The notes beneath the pieces were generated by a model. That model saw only the letters and a program-made list of their open reading frames with translations. It searched no databases and was not told the DNA's origin. DNA of 23,769 bases. Origin: DASPJR01 sp035628505. Lineage in GTDB: Bacteria; Planctomycetota; SZUA-567; H5-PLA8. The translations under genes and the position numbers were made by a program. Positions 17,319-23,769 of this stretch are shown here, piece by piece (within the stretch, counting starts at the first letter, position 1; each line of letters starts with the position of its first letter). Location: NCBI GenBank assembly GCA_035628505.1, contig DASPJR010000053.1, positions 1 through 23,769 of the forward strand. The letters are read 5' to 3'.

Positions 17319-19163
17319 TTATTCGTCTTGCGTCATTTTGATGATCAGGTAATTCAATGCCGTGTCTGCCGAGCCATCCTTGGCGCGCTGGGCTGTGCGG
17401 TGTCCTCCAACGGTCATGGTCAGTTCTCCGTCGATCACCAGAACTGGAACGTCACGTTTGACGAGGAACTCGGCGCCCGTCATTTCTGCGTTTACAACAA
17501 CCTGCTCTTCAAAGCGCACGTGGTTTGGCCCCTGGTCCATCCCGTCTCCAATTGAAATCGTGATGAGATAGCGGCCGTTCGGAACCGGCATTCTCCACGT
17601 CTCTGTATGATCAGACCAGCCACAGCAGACCCATCCATTGTTGATCAAGTCAGGCACCAACGGATTTCCCCGAACCAGGCGGCCTTCACGCATCACCTCT
17701 CCATTGTGCTGTCCATTCGGAAGCGGCGGGCCGACCTTCGGACCTTTCCAGCCATACCCGCGCAGCGCGTCAAACGGCTCGCCCGAATCGTTCATAATGC
17801 CAGCGGGCATTTCCGCTTCAGGGCCAAAATTGATCATGAGCTCGCCCTTCTTTCGCAGCAGCTGCAACGCCCGGGATTCAAGCTTCTTTCGGCCTCGCCA
17901 GACAGTTGTTTTGAGTGCCGCCGGCACGGAGGGCGCGGCACTGGCGCGAGCCGATGAAATCTCGCCGGCCTTTACCGTCTGGCTGCCTTTTGCGTTGCTG
18001 AAGGTGACTTCGCCTTCCTCCATCTGAAGACGTGTCTCAAGAGAATTGCAATTCAGATCAAAGCGTGTGCCCACGATCATGGCGCTCGCATGCGGCGTCT
18101 CGAAGGCCAGTGAATACGGTTTCTCCTTTGCCCCGGCAGTGTTGCCGAGATCCACCTCGGCAAACAGCAGCCCGCGCGAGACCTTGACGCATTCCAGACT
18201 CTCGAGCACCAGCTCGGTTCCAACGGCGAGCTCTATTTCTGCGCCGCTGAACAAACTGATTGCCGCATCGGTCTTCGGAATAGCTGGGAGTGTCGACACT
18301 GGTGTGGTAGAGATGCGGTCGCCGGCCTGTAACTCGAGGTCCACGGCAAGCGGCTGGCGTACCGCCCCGCGTGTGAGCCACGCCTGAACTCCCTTTTCAA
18401 TAAACGTAACCCTGCCGAGGGTGCGGTCCTTCCGCGTCGTTGCGACAACGGTCTCACGCGCCGAGCGTGCGGCGTCTCTCGCGCGTTCGATTTCGGTCAT
18501 CGCTTCACGTTCAAGCGCTGCGGCACGTTCGGCGGCCTGCTTCTGAGCCTCCGCCAGGCGCGCCTTTTCAAGTTCATTGGCGTTCTGCTCGGCGGCGAAT
18601 TGCTCTTCGCGCTGACGCTTCTCCACCGCCAGCTGCTGCAAGCGCTGCTGCAGTTCGCGTTCGCGCTCGCGCGCGGCTTTGAAGTCGGCCAAAGCACGTT
18701 CGCGCTGTTGGGTTAGCTCATTCGGCGCGGTTGATCGGTTGACAATGGGTTCAGGTTGCTTCGTTACCGGTGTTTTAGTTGCAACTGCTTCCCGATTAGG
18801 GCCTCCCCGGGTGAGCAGGGCGACGCCAACAGCAAACAGAAGGCACGCAGCTGCTGACCACACTGCCCAGCCCCAGGCGTCCTCGCCTGACGCCCGTCGA
18901 CGCATCCAGCCCTTGCCTGCTCGTCGCAAGAGTGGTGCAACGGGCTGCGTTTTCGACGTCAGCCGGGGAGCAGCCTCGGTGCGCACGGCAATCTGCAGTT
19001 CCTCGTGCATGCAGACTTCGTACGCGGAGAGTTCGGCGAAGCGGCGGCGGAGAAGTGGATTCTGGAGCAGGCGCAACAGTTCTTCGCGCTCTGCGGGTTC
19101 AAGCAAGCCGTCGCAATAGCGTTCGTAAAGCACTTCAAGCTGCTCGCTGGGCGTCGGGTTCAT
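17319..19163 (-). CDS. FecR-type membrane regulator (putative anti-sigma) with coiled coil and C-terminal malectin-like domain
   Basis: A 614-residue predicted inner-membrane protein, probable partner of the sigma factor next to it. Residues 1-60 (LYERYCDGLLEPAEREELLRLL) resemble the short cytoplasmic region of PVC FecR-like proteins. One transmembrane helix lies at ~95-119 (WAVWSAAACLLFAVGVALL). A Glu/Arg/Gln-rich coiled coil follows at ~146-241. A FecR-like domain is at ~250-405 (LQAGDRISTTP, then FETPHASAMIVGTRFDL and MEEGEVTFSNAKGSQTVKAGE). Residues ~442-614 form a malectin-like domain (INFGP, GYGWKGP, WRMPVPNGRYLITISIGD, LTMTVGG). FecR proteins pass an external signal to an ECF sigma factor. 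The ATG overlaps the sigma stop codon (ATGA, 19160-19163), with GGAG 8 bases upstream, so translation is probably coupled. The long coiled coil between membrane and FecR domain is unusual compared with Gram-negative FecR. Confidence 0.88.
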   Translation of the reverse strand: MNPTPSEQLEVLYERYCDGLLEPAEREELLRLLQNPLLRRRFAELSAYEVCMHEELQIAVRTEAAPRLTSKTQPVAPLLRRAGKGWMRRRASGEDAWGWAVWSAAACLLFAVGVALLTRGGPNREAVATKTPVTKQPEPIVNRSTAPNELTQQRERALADFKAARERERELQQRLQQLAVEKRQREEQFAAEQNANELEKARLAEAQKQAAERAAALEREAMTEIERARDAARSARETVVATTRKDRTLGRVTFIEKGVQAWLTRGAVRQPLAVDLELQAGDRISTTPVSTLPAIPKTDAAISLFSGAEIELAVGTELVLESLECVKVSRGLLFAEVDLGNTAGAKEKPYSLAFETPHASAMIVGTRFDLNCNSLETRLQMEEGEVTFSNAKGSQTVKAGEISSARASAAPSVPAALKTTVWRGRKKLESRALQLLRKKGELMINFGPEAEMPAGIMNDSGEPFDALRGYGWKGPKVGPPLPNGQHNGEVMREGRLVRGNPLVPDLINNGWVCCGWSDHTETWRMPVPNGRYLITISIGDGMDQGPNHVRFEEQVVVNAEMTGAEFLVKRDVPVLVIDGELTMTVGGHRTAQRAKDGSADTALNYLIIKMTQDE

Positions 19164-19693
19164 AGGCTCAACTCCGTCGCGGCGGCGCGCTGGTGGCGTT
19201 CAATGCACTGGGAAATTGCCCTGCGGATGCGCGAAAGGCCCACTTGCACGGCGTCTTCGGTGCGGCCGAATTTTTCGGCGAGCGCGCGCATGCTGAGGCC
19301 GTCCACATAGCGCAGCTGCACCATTTGCCTGGAGTTTGCGGAAAGAGTTTCGGTGCAATGCCGCAGGCTGGCACGGCGGGCGTTGAGAAGTTCCAGTTCA
19401 GGATTCTCGTCAAATGCCGCGGTGACGAGATCAAGCAGACGGTCATCTTCGAAAAACCGCAGCCGGCGCATGCGGCTGCGTTCGCGCTTGAGTATGTTGC
19501 GCGCAATGCCGCGGCACCACGCCTGCAGGTCGCGGCCGGGCTCGAAGTGCTGAGCCTTCTGCAGCACGACGACGGAGACTTCCTGAAAGATGTCCTCAGT
19601 GACGTCCGGATCCCCGGCAAGGCTGCGGATATAAGCCAGCAACTGCAGGCGTTCAGCCTGGAACTGCCGGATGAGTGTTTCACTGTTGGTCAT
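19160..19693 (-). CDS. ECF sigma-70 factor, Rhodopirellula/Verrucomicrobium family
   Basis: A 177-residue RNA polymerase sigma factor. Region 2 (residues ~10-75) shows LLAYIRSLAGDPDVTEDIFQ with the ECF-typical acidic helix, then FEPGRDLQAWCRGIARNILK. Region 4 (~115-170) shows LSANSRQMVQLRYVDGLSMR followed by ALAEKFGRTEDAVQVGLSRI, a DNA-binding helix-turn-helix. PVC genomes hold many such factors next to FecR-like proteins. The start is uncertain: ATG codons at 19774, 19744 and 19693 are all in frame and none has a strong ribosome binding site. I chose 19693 because region 2 begins soon after it and the segment further upstream is A/T-rich and promoter-like. The stop codon overlaps the start of the FecR-type gene by four bases. 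Confidence 0.88.
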   Translation of the reverse strand: MTNSETLIRQFQAERLQLLAYIRSLAGDPDVTEDIFQEVSVVVLQKAQHFEPGRDLQAWCRGIARNILKRERSRMRRLRFFEDDRLLDLVTAAFDENPELELLNARRASLRHCTETLSANSRQMVQLRYVDGLSMRALAEKFGRTEDAVQVGLSRIRRAISQCIERHQRAAATELSL

Positions 19694-19742
19694 GCGCTGA
19701 GCCCCAATCCTGACTTGTTCTTCAATGGCAGCGAAAGCAAAC

Positions 19743-19772
19743 ATAGTATTTTTGAAATTTTTTAGAAGTTCC
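19743..19772 (-). promoter_or_regulatory. Possible autoregulated promoter of the sigma factor gene
   Basis: On the minus strand GGAACTT (19766-19772) matches the -35 element used by sigma-E-like ECF factors. A 17-base A/T-rich spacer with A- and T-runs follows, then TACTAT (19743-19748), about 50 bases before the preferred ATG. The -10 is not a typical ECF element, so this is a weak prediction. If real, the longer start codons at 19744 and 19774 would be excluded. Confidence 0.25.
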
Positions 19773-19867
19773 ATAAAGCATGAAGCGTTCGAGCCTTAGA
19801 TGGGACGAGTGCGCCGGGGTAGTTGCCGTTCAAATGAGCAGTTCGGCTGTTTACTTCAGGGATCTTC

Positions 19868-19903
19868 AAACAAAAACAGCCGGCTCTGTGCGAGCCGGCT
19901 GTT
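19868..19903 (-). terminator. Intrinsic terminator after the small cytochrome gene
   Basis: A perfect 12-bp stem (AACAGCCGGCTC / GAGCCGGCTGTT, 5-base loop) is followed on the minus strand by TTTGTTTG. It starts 18 bases after the stop codon at 19922 and separates the cytochrome from the sigma factor gene. The rest of the 19694-19921 gap holds only the A/T-rich segment before the sigma gene. Confidence 0.9.
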
Positions 19904-19921
19904 AATAGATCGGACTGGAAA

Positions 19922-20377
19922 TTACTTTCGGGCCGCGCGGTACTTCTCGAGAGCATCCTTTGACGGCGTGCTCCCGGGGTTGGCCGGATAGGTGCCGAGG
20001 GCCAGCTCTTCGTCGTTCGTGGCACCATCGCCATCGGTATCCTTCGCGGCGATTACCTTCCAGGCGGCTTCGACAGCATTGAGCTCTTGCGGTGTAAATT
20101 TGTGTTCATGGCCCTTTCCTATCACCGGCTTGAATTCGTCCAGTTTTGCCAGCTCCTTGCCGATGGCATTGATATTCCCTTTCTCCGCAACCTCGTTGCT
20201 GGCAGTGTCATAATCGTGACAGATTTTGCAGTTGCCGTTCTTTTCTTTTTCAAGTGCATACACTTTGACGAGGCGTGTGAGAAAGGGCTTCTGGGCGAGG
20301 CTGCGGTTTGTCATTAAGCCGACAGTTAGACAAGCGGCCAGGATAGCAACGATCTCCACTTTCACTTTTCTGCTCAT
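19922..20377 (-). CDS. Small exported cytochrome-like protein with one CxxCH and an EF-hand-like calcium loop
   Basis: A 151-residue protein. The ATG at 20375-20377 has AAGGAG seven bases upstream; an in-frame ATG at 20401 has none. A signal peptide spans residues 1-28 (cleavage near SLA-QK). A single haem-c motif CKICH is at 50-54. Residues 113-124 (DTDGDGATNDEE) form a calcium-binding loop of the EF-hand/thrombospondin-3 type, followed by LALGTYPANPGS, as in many PVC exported proteins. His90 and His92 in GKGHEHKF, or a Met outside the motif, could supply the second haem ligand; no obvious Met follows the haem motif. I do not recognise a named family. It stands alone between two terminators. 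Confidence 0.85.
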   Translation of the reverse strand: MSRKVKVEIVAILAACLTVGLMTNRSLAQKPFLTRLVKVYALEKEKNGNCKICHDYDTASNEVAEKGNINAIGKELAKLDEFKPVIGKGHEHKFTPQELNAVEAAWKVIAAKDTDGDGATNDEELALGTYPANPGSTPSKDALEKYRAARK

Positions 20378-20402
20378 TTGCTGACTCCTTCGAGCCCACA
20401 CT

Positions 20403-20438
20403 TAAAAAAAGAAAAGAGCGGCAGAGGTTGCCGCTCTT
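20403..20438 (-). terminator. Intrinsic terminator after the phosphoesterase gene
   Basis: A 10-bp perfect stem (AAGAGCGGCA / TGCCGCTCTT, 5-base loop) is followed on the minus strand by TTCTTTTTTT. It lies 18 bases after the stop codon at 20457 and only 13 bases before the ribosome binding site of the small cytochrome gene (AAGGAG at 20385-20390). Confidence 0.9.
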
Positions 20439-20456
20439 CTCTCCGGTCACTCTATT

Positions 20457-23400
20457 TTACTTTCCCAATCCCCTCTGGTTTTTCTTCACTTTGTATGTGA
20501 TCACTTTATTGCCATGGAACGTCTGTTCGCCCACAGTCAGCGTGACGGGTACCTGAGCTTTGACTGCTGCGTCGGTGGGTAGAAGGCCGATATCAGCCCA
20601 GTCCTGGTTCCAATTTCCGCCTTTCATGATGACTTGAACCTGCCAGCCCTTCTGCTTGACGGGCTTGAGGAGAACGGTGCCATTTTCATTTTTCGCATGG
20701 CCTTTCTCATCCAGGACGAAATCCATGATCGCGGCGCCAATGTCGATTGATAAGGTCTGCCCTTCCGGATTGAAGTCCATGGGCAGGGTGGGGATTGTTG
20801 CGGCAACACGTGCGCTGTCCTGATCAGGTGCTGCCAGGTTCGTTTCGAGCTGTAGCTTTCCAACATTCAGCGTGCCGGAAGCCGACAGATCGCCTGCTGA
20901 TTCCTCAGTTGTCGCTTCCTCTGTCGAAAACCTGGCGACGCTTTCCCGGGTGCTCAACGTCACGACATTGTCGATTTCAATAGCACAGATCTTGTTAATA
21001 ACTGCACCTTCAGCGGATGTGACCGTCAAGCGGCCGTCGCTGATCGTTACCGTCTTCACTCCTTCGAACCAGCGGTCGGGTGCATTCGGCGTCGCGTCGA
21101 TAACCAATACATTCTCAACATTTAATTTAAACTTGCTGGTAAGCGAGGCGGGATCGCCGCTGATCACGCGCACCGTGTATTTTCCATTGGGCAGGGCAAT
21201 CTCCCATTTGGCACTCGGATTCTCCGGCTTCTGCATGTGTGCCAGCGTGTCAAGAACCTGGTCCGGAGAGACGGGTGAATTGCGGTCGCGCATTGCAAAG
21301 GAGTTGTCCATATTCCAGCCGTAGCTGTAACCATTGCCACGATCTCCAAAGACGCTTCCGGTGTCTGCAAGATAGCCTTGCGGAACAGGCGCGCCCCCGA
21401 GCTGGAAATTGACCCGTACACTGCGTGCCGGGGCGCCGGTTACCGCGCCGGTGGCCGAGGCACTGGCAGTCGTGCTGAGTGTGACCGCATTGGTGATTTC
21501 AATAAAGCAGATCTTGTTGGTATAAGCGCCGGTACCAGAGCTTACTGTCAGGCGTCCGTCGCTGACCTGTACCGTAACGTTCCCTTCGAACCACTTTGCA
21601 ACTGAAGATGCGGTTCCGTCTACGGTAAGTACTCCTTCAACATTCAGCTTATAAATGCTGACGTAAACGCTTGGGTCTCCACACACGGCGCGCACTGTGT
21701 ACTTTCCATTGGGCAAGGCAATCTCCCACTTCGCGTTGGGATTCTCCGGCTTCTGCATATGTGCCAGCGTGTCATAGCGCTGATCGGGGGCGAGCGTCGA
21801 GTTGCGGTCGCGCATCGCGAAGGAGTTATCCATATTCCAGCCATACGTGTACCCGTTGCCGCGCACGCCGAAAGCGGCGCCTGTATCCGCCAAATAGCCT
21901 GGAGGCGTCGCCGCGCCCGGAGCCTGGAAGTTGACGCGAATGTTGACTGGCGTGATGACGGAAACGGCAACTGTTTCGGATGCAACTTCGCCGTGCCCAT
22001 CGTTAACAGTCACGCTGACATTGTATAATCCCTCGGCGCTATAGGTGTGTGTCGTGCTGGCGCCGGTGCCGGTCGTGCCATCTCCAAATGCCCACTGATA
22101 AGTCAATGCATTGCCATCTGGATCACTGGCTGAAACAACGAACTGTACGGCGGCACCCGTAAAGGCGGGGTTGGGAGCGGCACTCGGGCTCGATGTGATG
22201 ACTGGCGGACGGTTCAGTGCCTTGAATGTCGCGGCCACTGCTGCATTGCTTGCTGGCATTCTCAACGACGTGCTCGCCGCCGTGGCGTTCTCAAGCGTCG
22301 GCGTTCCACTAATGACTGTCCAGCGGTCAAACGTCTGGCCTGCGGGTGCCGTGTTTGCAGCGATCGCGACCTGCGACCCAGGAACGTATGCACCGCTGCC
22401 GCTGCCGTTCGAAACTGTGAGCACGCATCTAACCGAGAGAATGGCTGCATTGCTCATGGCAGAGCCCGCTGCATTGCTGACGACACACCGGTAGCGCGAA
22501 GCATGGTCAGCAGGCGACGTGGTCCGCGAATAGGTTGTGCCAGTCGCGCCGGCGATGTTGGCCCAGGTGATGCCGGCATCGGCGCTGCGCTGCCACTGGT
22601 ACGCCAGAGGCGCGGTGCCGCTGGCAACGACATTGAACGCTGCATTCTGTCCGCTTGTCACGGTCACATTCAGAGGATGCGTGGTGATCGCCGGTTTGAC
22701 GACTGTCACGGCCGGCGCGATGGAAACTGTAGTGCTCGCATTTTTAAGAATGTTGACTTTGACCAGCACGACTGTCCGGGTGCCCGTGCTGTCATCGTAT
22801 GAGGAAAGAATCTGTCCGCCATTGACCGTGTAGCTTCCCTTCTTCATCAGGAACTTCACACGGCCGTCGTAGAAGTCGAGCGACAGAAGATTGTTGATGG
22901 TGGCGCTGTTGCTGGTGCGCGTTCCGTCGTTTGTTCCCGCGTAGCTGATGTTGATATTCCGCGTACCGATCGGAGTCGACGTGTTCGTGTTCAGCAAAGT
23001 AACAACGTTTGTAGTGTTGGAATGCGTCGCGACCTGTGGGCAGTTCCACCCGCCGGTCGTGGGATCCTTCTGAAAGTTGAAGAAAGCCGCTGTCTGGTAA
23101 TGCATGTTGGAACGCGTGAACAGGAATGGATAGGGAACGACTTTGTTCACCGGCAAGCGGCCTGTAACGTGCGTATGGCCTCCAAGGCCCAGATTGAATG
23201 GAGTCTGATTGACGAATGCCTTGGTCACTGGATCTTGCACGATTGTGGAGGGCGTGGCGTGGATGTAATATTCTGGATGACTCGGACTGTAATCATAGTG
23301 CTGCAGCAGCAATCGAAATTTAAGTGACTTGTCAGCGTACGCGGCCGCGTACTCGGCCTTTGCCCACGTCAGCCATGGCTGCAGTAGCCGTTGCTCCTGA

Positions 23401-23769
23401 ATCACGGTGCCATCGGGATTGACGCCGATTTTATGATTATAGAATTGCTGGTACGTCCAGGCGTTTGCGAAAACATAGAATGAGCCAATGCGGAAGGACG
23501 AACTGACCTGGCCAACAAGGCGCTGATATTCCAGTTGCCAATCCCCAGGATTGTAACGGGTTCCAGGCGGTGCTCCGCCGTTCCAGCCAAGGTCGTGGTT
23601 GCCGAGCGCCACAATTGTGGCCACGTTGAACTTTGAAAGCGCCTGCATATAGCGCGTCATGAGCCGGCGGGCTTCTTCGGGCTGTGGACTGGGAGCGTAG
23701 TAGCCTACCCAATAAATGACGCAATTGTCTCCAGTGGCGGTAAAGAAGCGCGGGTTGATCAGGTTCACC
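20457..23769 (-). CDS. Calcineurin-like metallophosphoesterase with Ig, InlB-like, PKD and two malectin-like domains; 5' end outside the window
   Basis: The frame is open to the window edge, so the N-terminus is missing; about 1103 residues are visible. The phosphoesterase domain shows the GDN motif (23721-23732), GNHD (23592-23603), LLLQHYDYS and GHTH (23169-23180), four of the metal-binding motifs of the calcineurin-like fold; the first, DxH, must lie upstream. Then follow a C-terminal extension of that domain, an Ig-like domain (LAYQWQRSADAGITWANIAG), a Gly/Ser-flanked repeat of the InlB type (ending RMPASNAAVAATFKA), a PKD domain (YQWAFGDGTTGTGAS, ~21955-22215), two malectin-like domains (~21490-21942 and ~20965-21420) and a C-terminal beta domain (~20460-20900). 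The modules point to an exported protein that binds carbohydrate; the substrate is unknown. The C-terminal domain resembles that of the Sde182-type protein at 12861. The gene ends at a strong terminator. Confidence 0.9.
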   Translation of the reverse strand, partial: VNLINPRFFTATGDNCVIYWVGYYAPSPQPEEARRLMTRYMQALSKFNVATIVALGNHDLGWNGGAPPGTRYNPGDWQLEYQRLVGQVSSSFRIGSFYVFANAWTYQQFYNHKIGVNPDGTVIQEQRLLQPWLTWAKAEYAAAYADKSLKFRLLLQHYDYSPSHPEYYIHATPSTIVQDPVTKAFVNQTPFNLGLGGHTHVTGRLPVNKVVPYPFLFTRSNMHYQTAAFFNFQKDPTTGGWNCPQVATHSNTTNVVTLLNTNTSTPIGTRNINISYAGTNDGTRTSNSATINNLLSLDFYDGRVKFLMKKGSYTVNGGQILSSYDDSTGTRTVVLVKVNILKNASTTVSIAPAVTVVKPAITTHPLNVTVTSGQNAAFNVVASGTAPLAYQWQRSADAGITWANIAGATGTTYSRTTSPADHASRYRCVVSNAAGSAMSNAAILSVRCVLTVSNGSGSGAYVPGSQVAIAANTAPAGQTFDRWTVISGTPTLENATAASTSLRMPASNAAVAATFKALNRPPVITSSPSAAPNPAFTGAAVQFVVSASDPDGNALTYQWAFGDGTTGTGASTTHTYSAEGLYNVSVTVNDGHGEVASETVAVSVITPVNIRVNFQAPGAATPPGYLADTGAAFGVRGNGYTYGWNMDNSFAMRDRNSTLAPDQRYDTLAHMQKPENPNAKWEIALPNGKYTVRAVCGDPSVYVSIYKLNVEGVLTVDGTASSVAKWFEGNVTVQVSDGRLTVSSGTGAYTNKICFIEITNAVTLSTTASASATGAVTGAPARSVRVNFQLGGAPVPQGYLADTGSVFGDRGNGYSYGWNMDNSFAMRDRNSPVSPDQVLDTLAHMQKPENPSAKWEIALPNGKYTVRVISGDPASLTSKFKLNVENVLVIDATPNAPDRWFEGVKTVTISDGRLTVTSAEGAVINKICAIEIDNVVTLSTRESVARFSTEEATTEESAGDLSASGTLNVGKLQLETNLAAPDQDSARVAATIPTLPMDFNPEGQTLSIDIGAAIMDFVLDEKGHAKNENGTVLLKPVKQKGWQVQVIMKGGNWNQDWADIGLLPTDAAVKAQVPVTLTVGEQTFHGNKVITYKVKKNQRGLGK
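20965..21420 (-). repeat. Malectin-like coding repeat, copy B
   Basis: About 456 bases encoding VRVNFQ to IEIDNVVTLST. The stretches GNGYSYGWNMDNSFAMRDRN and KWEIALPNGKYTVR are almost identical to copy A, 522 bases away. Confidence 0.85.
21490..21942 (-). repeat. Malectin-like coding repeat, copy A
   Basis: About 453 bases encoding IRVNFQ to IEITNAVTLST. Protein sequence near-identical to copy B over its central part, indicating a tandem duplication. Confidence 0.85.

Noticed and set aside
19193..19765. Open frame of 190 codons on the plus strand
   Set aside because: Antisense to the sigma factor gene, which has clear region 2 and region 4 motifs.

Overview
The window looks like a chromosomal segment of a Planctomycetota/Verrucomicrobiota (PVC) bacterium, possibly a metagenome contig. 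The evidence is the protein families: two pairs of a secreted haem-c protein of the DUF1587/DUF1592/DUF1588/DUF1585 type and a Tat-exported DUF1552 protein, a DUF6288 protein, a XylR-like AraC regulator, an ECF sigma factor of the Rhodopirellula/Verrucomicrobium type with a FecR-like partner, and giant secreted proteins built from PKD and malectin-like modules. I cannot place it below phylum level. No tRNA, rRNA, CRISPR array or insertion sequence was seen.

Layout. Positions 2-1486 (+) hold the 3' part of a DUF6288 gene, whose base composition changes sharply near position 870. Converging on it with one base between is a XylR-like regulator (1488-2684, -). Next comes a minus-strand operon, read from right to left: GntR/FCD regulator (8301-8969), 1364-residue DUF1592-type cytochrome (4199-8293), DUF1552 protein (2878-4182), then a hairpin terminator at 2819-2840. 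Diverging from the GntR gene is a second cytochrome (9202-11391) and a second DUF1552 gene (11404-12799). The second DUF1552 gene is broken by one extra T in a T6 run. Two GGTATACC palindromes between the divergent units are the likely GntR operator.

The right half is all minus strand. From the window end leftwards: a partial calcineurin-like phosphoesterase with Ig, InlB-like, PKD and two malectin-like modules (20457-23769), a terminator, a small cytochrome with a calcium-binding loop (19922-20377), a terminator, an ECF sigma factor (19160-19693) overlapping by four bases a membrane FecR-type regulator (17319-19163), then a 1444-residue Sde182/DUF1593 protein with three malectin-like repeats (12861-17195).

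How the genes may work together (inference): the left and middle parts look like export-linked haem-protein/DUF1552 systems under small-molecule control, perhaps for sugar or sugar-acid use. The right half looks like a surface-signalling locus. Its FecR-type regulator ends in the same malectin-like module that is repeated in the neighbouring phosphoesterase, and the two giant secreted proteins share a C-terminal domain. No gap between genes exceeds about 235 bases.
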